From NCBI GenBank assembly GCA_002367285.1, contig DFBF01000318.1, positions 14,464-24,019 on the forward strand: a DNA stretch of 9,556 nt, in the 5' to 3' direction. The translations under genes and the position numbers were made by a program. Every line of letters starts with the position of its first letter. The stretch's first letter is position 1. Origin of the DNA: Rhodobacteraceae bacterium UBA3087. Lineage in GTDB: Bacteria; Pseudomonadota; Alphaproteobacteria; Rhodobacterales; Rhodobacteraceae. Positions 1 to 6,648 of this stretch are shown piece by piece. Under the pieces are notes generated by a model. It searched no databases and had not been told where the DNA came from. It saw only the letters and a program-made list of their open reading frames with translations.

Positions 1-540
1 TGCCTGGATGCCGCGTTTCTCAAGACCTACTGGCGTGCACAGCGCAAACCCGGCCTGAAACACCGCCGCCTGGTCGAACTTGGGGCTCTGGCAAGCTATG
101 CGCCACCCCAGGGATATGTGAATGCCGGCATGCTGGTCATCGACATCCCGGCGCTGCATGCGCAGGGGTTGGTGCCCACATTCACCGACATTGCCCGCGC
201 GACGACCTTCTGGAGCGACAACGGCTTTCTCTATCACGACCAGTCTTTCCTGAATGCGCTGTTTGGCGAACATATGGCGCGGGTTGATCCGCGCTGGAAC
301 GCAATCTGGGCCAATCGCAGCGGCGCCCACCGGGCCATTCCGGCGGACATTCGCGCAGGTTTTGACGCCTCGCGCGCTGATCCTGCCGTGCTGCATATGA
401 CCTCTAAACCCAAGCCTTGGTTGCGGCCCGTGCTGCGGCCAGGGAAAATCACCTGGGCGCGCCGCTATCGCAAGGATATGAACGAATTCAAATCCTTGAT
501 CGGAGACGCCGCCTGGGCCGCCCTGTCCGGCCAGACCTGA
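1..540 (+). CDS. Glycosyltransferase family 8-like protein, 3' part (5' end outside window)
   Basis: The reading frame is open from the first base of the window to a TGA at 538-540, giving the last 179 residues of a protein whose start lies upstream. Visible family signatures are YVNAGMLVIDI (residues about 39-49 of the fragment), which resembles the FNAGvllinl block of GT8 enzymes; a DQSFLNALF stretch matching the DQd.lN block; and HMTSKPKPW near the end, like the H..g..KPW block that holds the metal-binding His in GT8 proteins. Such enzymes transfer a hexose from a nucleotide sugar, often to lipopolysaccharide or another surface glycan, in the cytoplasm. The N-terminal DxD metal site is not in the window, so neither activity nor donor can be judged. 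The next gene starts 41 bases downstream on the same strand. An ATG at 118 is internal to the domain and is not the start. Confidence 0.75.
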   Translation, partial: CLDAAFLKTYWRAQRKPGLKHRRLVELGALASYAPPQGYVNAGMLVIDIPALHAQGLVPTFTDIARATTFWSDNGFLYHDQSFLNALFGEHMARVDPRWNAIWANRSGAHRAIPADIRAGFDASRADPAVLHMTSKPKPWLRPVLRPGKITWARRYRKDMNEFKSLIGDAAWAALSGQT

Positions 541-581
541 TCCGCCTTGCCAGGCGCGCCTCAAGCTGCCAGGTTGCACCG

Positions 582-860
582 ATGATCAAACTGACCGGAT
601 ATATTGATGTGCCCGCGGACCGCCTTCGGGCCGTCACCGCCGCCCTGCCCGACCATATCGCGCTGACCCGCGCCGAGCCCGGCTGCCTGTCCTTCGAGGT
701 GACCCCGGACGAAAGCCTTGAGGGGCGTTTTCTTGTGGCTGAAACCTTCGTGGATCAGGTGTCTTTTGATGGCCACCAGACGCGCACAAAAACATCGCCC
801 TGGGCGCAGGTGACCGATGGTATTGCCCGCAGCTATCACATCACGGAAATTGACGACTGA
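582..860 (+). CDS. Small antibiotic-biosynthesis-monooxygenase (ABM) domain protein
   Basis: A 92-residue protein of the dimeric alpha+beta barrel ABM fold. The single domain fills the chain: an N-terminal strand MIKLTGYIDV, the helix-to-strand block EPGCLSFEV at 32-40, the strand FLVAETF at 50-56, and a DGHQT segment at 63-67 whose His65 sits where ABM proteins commonly keep a conserved His. Relatives include cofactor-free quinol monooxygenases (YgiN type) and proteins of unknown role, so the substrate cannot be stated. It is probably cytosolic; no signal peptide or membrane segment is present. I chose the ATG at 582 because the family domain begins there. An in-frame start at 417 would overlap the glycosyltransferase gene by more than 120 bases and add a low-complexity, Arg-rich extension that looks like out-of-frame translation. 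The Shine-Dalgarno is weak (AGG near 571). The gene may be co-transcribed with the upstream glycosyltransferase, although no functional link is apparent. Confidence 0.8.
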   Translation: MIKLTGYIDVPADRLRAVTAALPDHIALTRAEPGCLSFEVTPDESLEGRFLVAETFVDQVSFDGHQTRTKTSPWAQVTDGIARSYHITEIDD

Positions 861-876
861 CGCCCGACCCCGGGCG
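861..876. terminator. GC-rich hairpin between convergent genes (first of two)
   Basis: CGCCCG (861-866), loop ACCC, CGGGCG (871-876): a perfect 6-bp stem directly after the monooxygenase stop codon. There is no T-tract on either strand, so it is not a canonical intrinsic terminator. Its place between convergent genes suggests a role in ending transcription or protecting the 3' end. Confidence 0.4.
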
Positions 877-892
877 CCAATCAGGATCAAGC

Positions 893-906
893 GTCGCGCA
901 AGCGAC
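893..906. terminator. GC-rich hairpin with GCAA loop between convergent genes (second of two)
   Basis: GTCGC (893-897), loop GCAA, GCGAC (902-906). On the plus strand the loop is a GNRA tetraloop, which is unusually stable in RNA. It lies 14 bases beyond the stop codon of the minus-strand ligase gene, so it would be the first structure met by that transcript. No T-tract follows on either strand, so a terminator role is an inference from position. Confidence 0.35.
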
Positions 907-920
907 CCCTTTGGATCACG

Positions 921-2537
921 TCAGGAATTGCGCGGACCACGTTTCTTGAGCGCCCGGAAATCAAAGGCGCCCGCAAAGGCATCCTCATCGTCGCCAAAGA
1001 TCTTGTGTTTCACCACCTTTTGCGTGCCTGTCACGGGCAGTTCGGTCATGAAACGGATCCAGCCTGGGGGCTTGAAATAGGCCATCTGCGCGAAAGCCCG
1101 GTCAAAGATTGCCCGCGCCGTCGCCTCATCTGGTGCAACCCCTTCGCCCAGCACGATACAGGCCATGACCTCTTCCTCGCGCATTTGGTCGGGCACGGCG
1201 ATACAGGCGACATTGACCACGCGGCTGTCTTCAAACAGCACGTTTTCGACCTCGGCGGCGGCGATATTTTCCCCGGACCGTCGGATGATGTTCTTGGCGC
1301 GATCGACAAAGAACACCATGCCGCTGGCGTCCATCGTCACCGTATCCCCGGTGTGAAACCACCCGTCCCGCCAGACCTCGGCGGTGGCATCGGGTTTGTT
1401 CAGATACCCGGAAAAGAAGCCCTTGCGCGGCGTTTCGGCCGAATGGCGGATCAACAGCTCACCCGGCGTTCCGCGTGGCAGTTCGGTGCCATCCCCGCCC
1501 ACCACCCTGCATTCCAGATCATTGCGCGCACGCCCCATGGCACGGGTGTCGATCATGCGCGGGTCTTCGGCGATATGCAGGACGCGACACATTTCTGTCA
1601 TGCCCCAGGCCTCGACCAGAGGAATTCCAAACCGCTCTTCGAACACACCGTGCAGCGACGGGTCAACCCCGGCACCCAAGCCGGCACGCAGGTTTCCGAT
1701 CACCTCGGGCCCGGTGCTGGTATCCGCCAGAAGAACCGAGATCACGACGCCGAGATAGTGAAAGATCGTCGCACCTGTGTCCTGAATGTCGCGCCACCAG
1801 GTCTTGGCCGAAAAACGTTCGGGTTGGATCATGGCATTGCCCGACTGGATCGTCGCCAGAAAGGTCAGAACACCCGCATTGACGTGAAAAGCGGGCAGCG
1901 GGTTCAGGATTCGTTCCTGACCCTCGCGCAAGGAGATATGTCCGGGGACATCCAGGTATGTCGCGCCAACCATCAGCTCATATTCATGGCCCAGGATACA
2001 GCCCTTGGGCCGCCCGGTGGTGCCCGAGGTATACAGCAAGCTGGCCTCGTCTTGCGGCGTGACACCGCCTCCGTCGGGTACAAAGGGCGCGGGGGGCAGC
2101 CGGTCGAGAATGTCGTCAAACGCCACCATGCGCGGGTTGGTCTGTGCCGCAGCAATGCCCTCGCGCATCTGTGCGCTGAAGTCATCCGAACAGATCGCCA
2201 GCACCGCGCCGCTGTCTTCCAGCAGATAGGCCAGCTCGGCTGTGCGGTAGTCGGGATTGACCGGCACACAGGACAGGCCCAGCCGGTTTAACGCCAGTTT
2301 CACCAAATAGTGCTCCAGCGTCGCGCCCAGCAACACCGCCACCCTCATGCCCCGGCCATAGCCAGCCCGCGCCAGCGCCTGACTATGGGCATCCACCGCC
2401 AGCGCTGTCTCCAGATAGGTCAGTTGGCGAATTGGCGCGCGCGCTGTTTCCGGCGCGACCAGCATCGTGTTGTCAGGCCAACGAGCCACGGCCTCGCGAA
2501 AGACCTCGTCCACCGTCTTGCCGTCAATCTCGATCAT
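921..2537 (-). CDS. ANL-superfamily acyl-CoA ligase (AMP-forming, FadD/CaiC-like)
   Basis: A complete 538-residue adenylate-forming ligase, of normal length for the family. It would activate a carboxylic acid with ATP and load it onto CoA. Core motifs are in the usual order: P-loop YTSGTTGRPKG (169-179), EAWGMTE (309-315), GWFHTGD (392-398, Asp398 contacting the ribose), hinge DRAKNIIRRSGEN (412-424), and the C-terminal TGTQKVVK with Lys507 in the place of the catalytic lysine. All key residues are present, so the enzyme should be active. The chain resembles medium/long-chain acyl-CoA and crotonobetaine/carnitine-CoA ligases; I cannot fix the substrate. The start ATG (complement of 2535-2537) is preceded at 8-bp spacing by a strong GGGAGG ribosome-binding site. 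It is cytosolic or loosely membrane-associated. It is divergent from the permease gene at 2661 and convergent with the monooxygenase gene, so it is probably monocistronic within this window. Confidence 0.92.
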   Translation of the reverse strand: MIEIDGKTVDEVFREAVARWPDNTMLVAPETARAPIRQLTYLETALAVDAHSQALARAGYGRGMRVAVLLGATLEHYLVKLALNRLGLSCVPVNPDYRTAELAYLLEDSGAVLAICSDDFSAQMREGIAAAQTNPRMVAFDDILDRLPPAPFVPDGGGVTPQDEASLLYTSGTTGRPKGCILGHEYELMVGATYLDVPGHISLREGQERILNPLPAFHVNAGVLTFLATIQSGNAMIQPERFSAKTWWRDIQDTGATIFHYLGVVISVLLADTSTGPEVIGNLRAGLGAGVDPSLHGVFEERFGIPLVEAWGMTEMCRVLHIAEDPRMIDTRAMGRARNDLECRVVGGDGTELPRGTPGELLIRHSAETPRKGFFSGYLNKPDATAEVWRDGWFHTGDTVTMDASGMVFFVDRAKNIIRRSGENIAAAEVENVLFEDSRVVNVACIAVPDQMREEEVMACIVLGEGVAPDEATARAIFDRAFAQMAYFKPPGWIRFMTELPVTGTQKVVKHKIFGDDEDAFAGAFDFRALKKRGPRNS

Positions 2538-2544
2538 AGTGAAT

Positions 2545-2551
2545 TCCTCCC
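2545..2551 (-). promoter_or_regulatory. Ribosome-binding site of the acyl-CoA ligase gene
   Basis: The minus strand reads GGGAGGA here, a near-perfect anti-16S match, 7-8 bases upstream of the ATG. It decides the start codon of the ligase. Confidence 0.8.
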
Positions 2552-2578
2552 GAGGGGTAGTGAACCGCCCCGCCCGTC

Positions 2579-2589
2579 CCTTGGCAAGG
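2579..2589. repeat. Palindrome CCTTGGCAAGG in the divergent intergenic region
   Basis: An 11-bp palindrome (perfect around a central base) lies inside the 123-bp gap between the divergent ligase and permease genes, 42 bases upstream of the ligase ATG. Its size and place would suit an operator for a dimeric regulator controlling the ligase, but 11-bp palindromes also occur by chance. I could not find a convincing -35/-10 pair on either strand in this gap. Confidence 0.3.
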
Positions 2590-2660
2590 CACAGCCTGTC
2601 GCAGCAGCAAAGTGACGTAACGACGCTTGCGCCTCAACGCCCAATCGATACGGTGCCTGG

Positions 2661-3536
2661 ATGAACAGGTCCAGCCCCCGCAGCCAAACCCTGACCGCCG
2701 CTCTTTGGATGATCGGCGCGATAGCCAGCTTTTCGGCCATGGCCGTGGCCGGGCGCGCGGTCAGTTTCGAACTGGATACCTTCGAGCTGATGACCTATCG
2801 CAGCCTGATCGGCATTGTCATCGTGCTCAGCGTCGCCGCTATGGCCGGAACCCTGGGCCAGATCACGCGTCGCCACATGGGCTGGCATCTGGTGCGCAAT
2901 ATCAGCCATTTCACCGGACAGAATCTGTGGTTCTTTGCCGTGACCGTGATCCCGCTGGCCCAGGTCTTTGCGCTCGAGTTCACCTCGCCCTTGTGGGTGA
3001 CGCTGTTGGCCCCGATCTTTCTGGCCGAACGCCTGACCCGCGCCCGCGCCTTTGCCGCCATCATGGGGTTTATCGGCATTCTGATCATTGCGCGGCCCGG
3101 GGTGGACAGCCTGTCGCCCGGCGTCATCGCCGCAGCCCTGTCGGCAATCTGTTTTGCCGGATCGGCCGTGTTCACCCGCCGCCTGACCCGTGACGAGACA
3201 ATCACCTGTATCCTGTTCTGGTTGACCGTGATGCAAGCCGTGTTCGGCCTGATCTGCGCCGGGTTTGATGGCGACATCACCCTGCCCTCGGCTGTCACGG
3301 CGCCGTGGCTTTTGCTGATCGGATGCGCCGGGCTGGTCGCCCATTTCTGTCTGACCAAGGCGCTGTCCATGGCTCCCGCCACCGTGGTGATCCCGGTCGA
3401 CTTTACCCGGCTTCCCCTGATCGCCCTGATCGGCGCGCTGTTTTACAACGAACCGTTCGAGGTTTGGGTTGCCGTCGGGGCAATTATCATCATCGGGGCC
3501 AATCTGGTGAACCTGCGCGCCGAGTCGCGCGGGTAA
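2661..3536 (+). CDS. EamA-family (DMT superfamily) inner-membrane permease 1
   Basis: A 291-residue protein with about ten hydrophobic segments (roughly 11-28, 44-62, 75-96, 98-120, 131-147, 152-173, 181-201, 213-231, 238-262, 268-286). This is the two-repeat EamA arrangement of drug/metabolite transporters. The end of the first repeat carries the family-typical FTSPLWVTLLAPIFLAERL (107-125), with Glu123, and the second repeat ends with an equivalent segment around FYNEPFEVW (261-269). Family members export amino acids, nucleotides or other metabolites, or take some up; no substrate can be read from the sequence. The ATG at 2661 is chosen because TM1 follows a short polar tail, but no good Shine-Dalgarno precedes it, so expression may be modest. 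It is divergent from the ligase gene. A 124-bp gap with its own signals separates it from the FadL-like gene, so the two need not be one transcript. Confidence 0.88.
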   Translation: MNRSSPRSQTLTAALWMIGAIASFSAMAVAGRAVSFELDTFELMTYRSLIGIVIVLSVAAMAGTLGQITRRHMGWHLVRNISHFTGQNLWFFAVTVIPLAQVFALEFTSPLWVTLLAPIFLAERLTRARAFAAIMGFIGILIIARPGVDSLSPGVIAAALSAICFAGSAVFTRRLTRDETITCILFWLTVMQAVFGLICAGFDGDITLPSAVTAPWLLLIGCAGLVAHFCLTKALSMAPATVVIPVDFTRLPLIALIGALFYNEPFEVWVAVGAIIIIGANLVNLRAESRG

Positions 3537-3553
3537 CTGTCTCATTTGAGCAG
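3537..3553 (+). other. Short hairpin just after permease 1
   Basis: CTG-t-CTC, loop ATTT, GAGCAG: a 6-bp stem with one bulged T begins at the base after the stop codon. No T-run follows, so it is at best a weak or factor-assisted terminator separating the permease from the FadL-like gene. Confidence 0.25.
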
Positions 3554-3591
3554 CAATTGTGGAGTTCAAGGCTCGTTACGCTTGGTAATGT

Positions 3592-3620
3592 TTGACCGAA
3601 ACGACGTAGCCCGCCTAGGT
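3592..3620 (+). promoter_or_regulatory. Possible promoter of the FadL-like gene
   Basis: TTGACC (3592-3597) is a good -35 match. Seventeen bases later CTAGGT (3615-3620) is a poor -10. The -10 half also lies in an imperfect palindrome CCGCCTAGGTGG (3611-3622) that could bind a regulator. The gene downstream has a strong ribosome-binding site and its own terminator, so a promoter is expected in this gap, but this placement is tentative. Confidence 0.25.
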
Positions 3621-3650
3621 GGACGGCAAGAAATTGCTCATTTGTCGTAA

Positions 3651-3656
3651 GGGAGG
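3651..3656 (+). promoter_or_regulatory. Ribosome-binding site of the FadL-like gene
   Basis: AAGGGAGGA at 3649-3657 is the strongest Shine-Dalgarno on the plus strand of the window. It sits 4 bases before the ATG at 3661 and rules out the in-frame GTG at 3619 as the start. Confidence 0.85.
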
Positions 3657-3660
3657 AACA

Positions 3661-4698
3661 ATGACACTCACGAAACTCGGCGCATCCGTCGCCTTCGCCG
3701 CATCCGCGACCACCGCAATGGCGGGTGGTATCGATCGCACCAATCTCAGCATCTCACCACTGTTCGAAGACGGCAACTATGCCGAACTCAGCTTCGCACA
3801 TGTGTCGCCTGACGTGCCTGGCACTATTCTGGGCCTCCCTCTCTCTCTGTCGCAATCGGCAACCAGCTTCAACATGTTCGGCTTTGCCTACAAGCATCAG
3901 TTCAACGAGAACCTGAGCTTCGCAATCATCGCCGACCAGCCCTATGGCTCTCAAATCGAGTATGCCGAAATACCCGGCCTAGCCATCGTGGAAACTCAAA
4001 CTTTCACCGGCGCGTTGCGCTATGAGATGGGCAACGGTTTCTCGGCCCATGCTGGTGTGCGCGCCGAAAAGCTGACGGGCGAAATTCTGTCCTCCCCGGG
4101 GTATATTGACGCCACGGGCGACTATGAAATCGGTGGCCTCATTGGCGTTGCTTACGAGCGCCCGGAGATCGCGTTGCGTGTCGCACTGACCTATTACTCG
4201 TCCATCGACCACGAACTTGATGGCCTGCACAATGGCGTTGCGACGGTTGCGACCTTTTCCATGCCTGAGCGCATCAATCTGGACTTCCAGACCGGAATCG
4301 CCGCCGACACTTTGCTGTTTGGTTCGATCAGCCACGCAAAATGGGACGGAGCTTCTCTGGACAGCACCGGTGGCGTCAACTGGGTGACTTTCTCCGAAGA
4401 CTCGACGGCGTATTCGCTGGGTATCGGACGAAAGCTCTCTGACGAACTGTCCGCTTCGATCTCGCTTGGGTATGAAGAAGCCAGCAACACCGGCACAACG
4501 CTCCTGGCCCCGACCGGCACGTCGAAAAGCGTGGCTCTGGGCCTGTCGTATCGGGTCACCGAGACCGTCAAGATTTCAGGCGGCGTTCGCTACACCGATT
4601 TCAGCGACAAGACCGTCACAACAATGGGCACCGGCCCGGTCTTGTTCACGGGTGGCAATGCCGTTTCGGTGGGTTTGAAGCTCGGCGTTAGCTTCTGA
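3661..4698 (+). CDS. FadL-like outer-membrane channel (OMPP1/FadL/TodX family)
   Basis: A 345-residue outer-membrane beta-barrel protein, likely a channel for long-chain fatty acids or other hydrophobic compounds. Residues 1-21 form a signal peptide (Lys5, a hydrophobic Ala-rich core, cleavage after AMA before Gly22). The mature part shows alternating amphipathic strands, many starting or ending in Gly/aromatic residues, and ends in Phe (LGVSF) as barrel proteins do for BAM recognition. The PERINLDFQTGIAADTLLF stretch (202-220), followed by a W (Trp228), matches the late-barrel block of alphaproteobacterial FadL relatives. It is about 100 residues shorter than E. coli FadL and lacks the N-terminal NPA hatch motif, so gating may differ. 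Start: ATG 3661 fits the strong ribosome-binding site and places the signal peptide at the N-terminus. The 124-bp leader and the terminator behind it suggest a single-gene transcript. An acyl-CoA ligase that could act on imported substrates lies 1.1 kb upstream on the other strand. Confidence 0.85.
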   Translation: MTLTKLGASVAFAASATTAMAGGIDRTNLSISPLFEDGNYAELSFAHVSPDVPGTILGLPLSLSQSATSFNMFGFAYKHQFNENLSFAIIADQPYGSQIEYAEIPGLAIVETQTFTGALRYEMGNGFSAHAGVRAEKLTGEILSSPGYIDATGDYEIGGLIGVAYERPEIALRVALTYYSSIDHELDGLHNGVATVATFSMPERINLDFQTGIAADTLLFGSISHAKWDGASLDSTGGVNWVTFSEDSTAYSLGIGRKLSDELSASISLGYEEASNTGTTLLAPTGTSKSVALGLSYRVTETVKISGGVRYTDFSDKTVTTMGTGPVLFTGGNAVSVGLKLGVSF

Positions 4699-4714
4699 TC
4701 ACGCTCAAACCCTA

Positions 4715-4746
4715 AGAAAGCCCCGCCCGAAACGGCGGGGCTTTTT
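4715..4746 (+). terminator. Rho-independent terminator after the FadL-like gene
   Basis: AAGCCCCGCC (4718-4727), six-base loop, GGCGGGGCTT (4734-4743): a perfect 10-bp GC-rich stem that can be extended by flanking A-T pairs. It is followed by a T-run (4742-4746). This is the clearest intrinsic terminator in the window, 19 bases after the stop codon. Confidence 0.93.
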
Positions 4747-4810
4747 CTGTGTGCGGGGCATGCGCAAGAAACGGGTCGCGCGGGGCGTGACGGGGCTCTA
4801 AACACATTAC

Positions 4811-5713
4811 ATGACACAGCAAACCCTCTCGGGTCGCGCCTGGGCCGACCTTTTCGTGCTTGGCCTTATCTGGGGCGGCGTCTTTTTGGCGACGCGCGTG
4901 GCGCTGGATGAAATCAGCGTCGTGCATTCCGTGGCGCATCGGGTGATTTGGGCCGCGCTGATCCTGTGGATCTATGTGCTGGTGCGCCGCCTGCCTGTTC
5001 CGCGTGATGCGGCCACCTGGGGCGCGTTTCTGGTCATGGGGCTGTTGAACAACCTGATCCCCTTCAGCTTGTTGAACTGGTCACAGCTCTATATCGAAAG
5101 CGGCCTGGCCTCGATCTTCAATGCCACGACCGCCGTGTTTGGCGTTGTTGTCGCGGCGATCTTTTTCGCCGACGAACGTCTGAGCCTGCGCAAAAGCGTG
5201 GGCGTTCTGATCGGCTTTGGCGGTGTGGCCACAACCATCGGGCTGGAAAACCTGCTGCGGTTTGATCCACGCTCCCTTGCGCAACTGGCCGCGATCAGCG
5301 CGACGCTGTCCTATGCCTTTGCAGGCGTTTGGGCCAGGAAGCGCCTGTCGCACCTGCGCCCGCAAGTCGCCGCCATGGGCATGTTGACTGGCTCGGCGAT
5401 CATCATCCTGCCGGTCGCCTGGTATCTTGACGGCCCGCTGCCCATGGCCCTGTCCCTGACCACCTGGAGCGCGATTGCCTATTACGCCATTGTCGCCACC
5501 GCGCTGGCTTATCTGCTGTATTACCGCATTCTGGCCATGGCGGGATCGGGCAACCTGATGCTGGTCACGCTGATCATCCCGCCGGTTGCCATCCTTCTGG
5601 GCGCTGGACTGCGCGCCGAGGCCCTGCCGCCCAACGCATTTGCCGGGCTTGGCCTGTTGGCCCTGGGCCTGATCGTGCTGGACGGGCGCATATTCAACCT
5701 GTTACGCCGTTGA
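4811..5713 (+). CDS. EamA-family (DMT superfamily) inner-membrane permease 2
   Basis: A 300-residue, ten-segment permease with two EamA repeats. The start of TM1 carries GLIWGGVFLATRVAL (18-32), the usual G..WG..f opening of this family. The first repeat ends with ATTAVFGVVVAAIFFADERL (105-124), with the conserved Glu122, and the second closes around IIPPVAILLGA (255-265). The substrate is unknown; family members move amino acids and other small metabolites. It is not obviously a recent duplicate of the permease at 2661, because shared residues are mostly family-level ones. The ATG at 4811 has no clear Shine-Dalgarno, but TM1 follows directly and no better start exists. It is the first gene after a strong terminator, so it needs its own promoter, which I could not locate in the 64 bases available. 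The P-loop protein gene starts 31 bases after its stop and may be co-transcribed. Confidence 0.88.
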   Translation: MTQQTLSGRAWADLFVLGLIWGGVFLATRVALDEISVVHSVAHRVIWAALILWIYVLVRRLPVPRDAATWGAFLVMGLLNNLIPFSLLNWSQLYIESGLASIFNATTAVFGVVVAAIFFADERLSLRKSVGVLIGFGGVATTIGLENLLRFDPRSLAQLAAISATLSYAFAGVWARKRLSHLRPQVAAMGMLTGSAIIILPVAWYLDGPLPMALSLTTWSAIAYYAIVATALAYLLYYRILAMAGSGNLMLVTLIIPPVAILLGAGLRAEALPPNAFAGLGLLALGLIVLDGRIFNLLRR

Positions 5714-5744
5714 CCACCCTGCCTTGCGCCCTTACCAAAGGGGC

Positions 5745-6605
5745 ATGAAATACGACAGTGCAGAGCAATGGCGCAACGCCCCTCGCAAGAAAATCCTGTT
5801 CTTCGGCATGTCCGGGCTGGGCAAAACATACCTGTCCAACATGCTGCGCGATGGTGGCGACTGGTTTCACTATTCGATCGATTACCGCATTGGCACGCGA
5901 TATATGGGCGAACATATCGTTGACAACTTCAAAGCCGAGGCGATGAAAGTGCCGTTCCTGCGCGATCTGCTGCTGTCCGACAGCATCTATATCGGCTCTA
6001 ATATCTCATTTGAAGATCTGACACCGGTGTCCACCTATCTGGGCAAACCAGGCGACCCGGCCAAGGGCGGTCTGGCAATGGCCGAATACCGCCGTCGCCA
6101 GGACCAGTTCAAACAGGCCGAGATCGCCGCCCTGCTGGACACGGCCCATTTTGCCGAACGGGCTGACCGTATTTATGGCTATCCGCATTTCATCTGTGAC
6201 AGTGGCGGGTCGATCTGTGAATGGATCGATCCTGATGCGGGGCTGGATGATCCGGTGCTCAAGGCGCTGTCGGACGAATGCCTCCTGATCTGGCTGAAGG
6301 GGGACGAGGCCCACACCCAGGAGTTGATCCGCCGCTTTGATCGTGCACCCAAACCGATGGCCTATCAGCCCGCGTTTCTGGAACGTGCCTGGGGTGAATA
6401 TCTAAGCGAAAACAATATGCAAGAAGGCGACGTTGATCCAGATGCCTTCATTCGCTTTACCTATGGTCGCGCACTGGCCCACCGCCAACCGTTGTACGAG
6501 GCGATGGCGAGCCACGGTATCACGCTGTGCGCCCACGAAGTTGCGACCGTGAAAACGTCCGCCGATTTCGACGCGCTGGTTGGCCAGACCCTTTCGATGC
6601 GCTGA
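5745..6605 (+). CDS. Uncharacterised P-loop kinase-like ATPase next to metA
   Basis: A 286-residue soluble protein that I do not recognise as a named enzyme. Residues 17-28, ILFFGMSGLGKT, form a strand plus Walker A loop (GxxxxGKT). Asp46 in a YSIDYRIGTRY segment follows the first helix, as in shikimate- and nucleoside-monophosphate-kinase folds. FICDSGGSICEW (149-160) resembles the glycine-rich substrate block of shikimate-kinase relatives, and LLIWLKGD (180-187) is like the core strand before their lid. The Arg-rich RRRQD (116-120) and Ile-Arg-Arg-Phe-Asp (195-199) could supply phosphate-contacting arginines. This points to a small-molecule kinase rather than a motor ATPase; the substrate is unknown. 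Start: the ATG at 5745 has AAAGGGG only one base upstream, which is close for a ribosome-binding site. A TTG at 5724 would add seven residues but has no Shine-Dalgarno. Downstream metA follows after 43 bases. Confidence 0.75.
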   Translation: MKYDSAEQWRNAPRKKILFFGMSGLGKTYLSNMLRDGGDWFHYSIDYRIGTRYMGEHIVDNFKAEAMKVPFLRDLLLSDSIYIGSNISFEDLTPVSTYLGKPGDPAKGGLAMAEYRRRQDQFKQAEIAALLDTAHFAERADRIYGYPHFICDSGGSICEWIDPDAGLDDPVLKALSDECLLIWLKGDEAHTQELIRRFDRAPKPMAYQPAFLERAWGEYLSENNMQEGDVDPDAFIRFTYGRALAHRQPLYEAMASHGITLCAHEVATVKTSADFDALVGQTLSMR

Positions 6606-6610
6606 GCGCA
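6598..6610 (+). other. Small hairpin enclosing the stop codon of the P-loop gene
   Basis: TGCGC (6598-6602), loop TGA (the stop codon itself), GCGCA (6606-6610). A pyrimidine-rich stretch (CCCCCAACCTTTTCC) follows before metA. The stem is short and could be chance; it might weakly modulate read-through into metA. Confidence 0.2.
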
Positions 6611-6648
6611 CCCCCAACCTTTTCCAACCCCAACTGAAAGCAAGCTCC

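Noticed and set aside
1005..2291. 428-codon open frame on the plus strand
   Set aside because: It lies wholly antisense to the acyl-CoA ligase, which has every ANL motif. The translation is His/Gln/Arg-rich with no recognisable domain, the usual look of a shadow frame in GC-rich DNA.
2634..3569. 311-codon open frame on the minus strand
   Set aside because: It is antisense to EamA permease 1; its translation is a Gly/Asp/His/Gln-rich low-complexity chain with no start signal or domain.
3619..3660. Upstream GTG start for the FadL-like protein
   Set aside because: It would put 14 polar residues ahead of the signal peptide and ignores the strong GGGAGG ribosome-binding site at 3651-3656.
2661..5713. 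Two EamA permeases as a tandem duplication or a composite element around the FadL-like gene
   Set aside because: The two proteins share only family-level residues, and no flanking direct repeats, inverted repeats or transposase remnants are visible, so there is no sign of a recent duplication or insertion.
6606..6648. SAM-II-type riboswitch in front of metA, as in many alphaproteobacteria
   Set aside because: The 43-bp leader is pyrimidine-rich and shows none of the conserved SAM-II blocks or the pseudoknot pairing. The preceding gene is too close to leave room for the motif. A covariance-model search would settle it.
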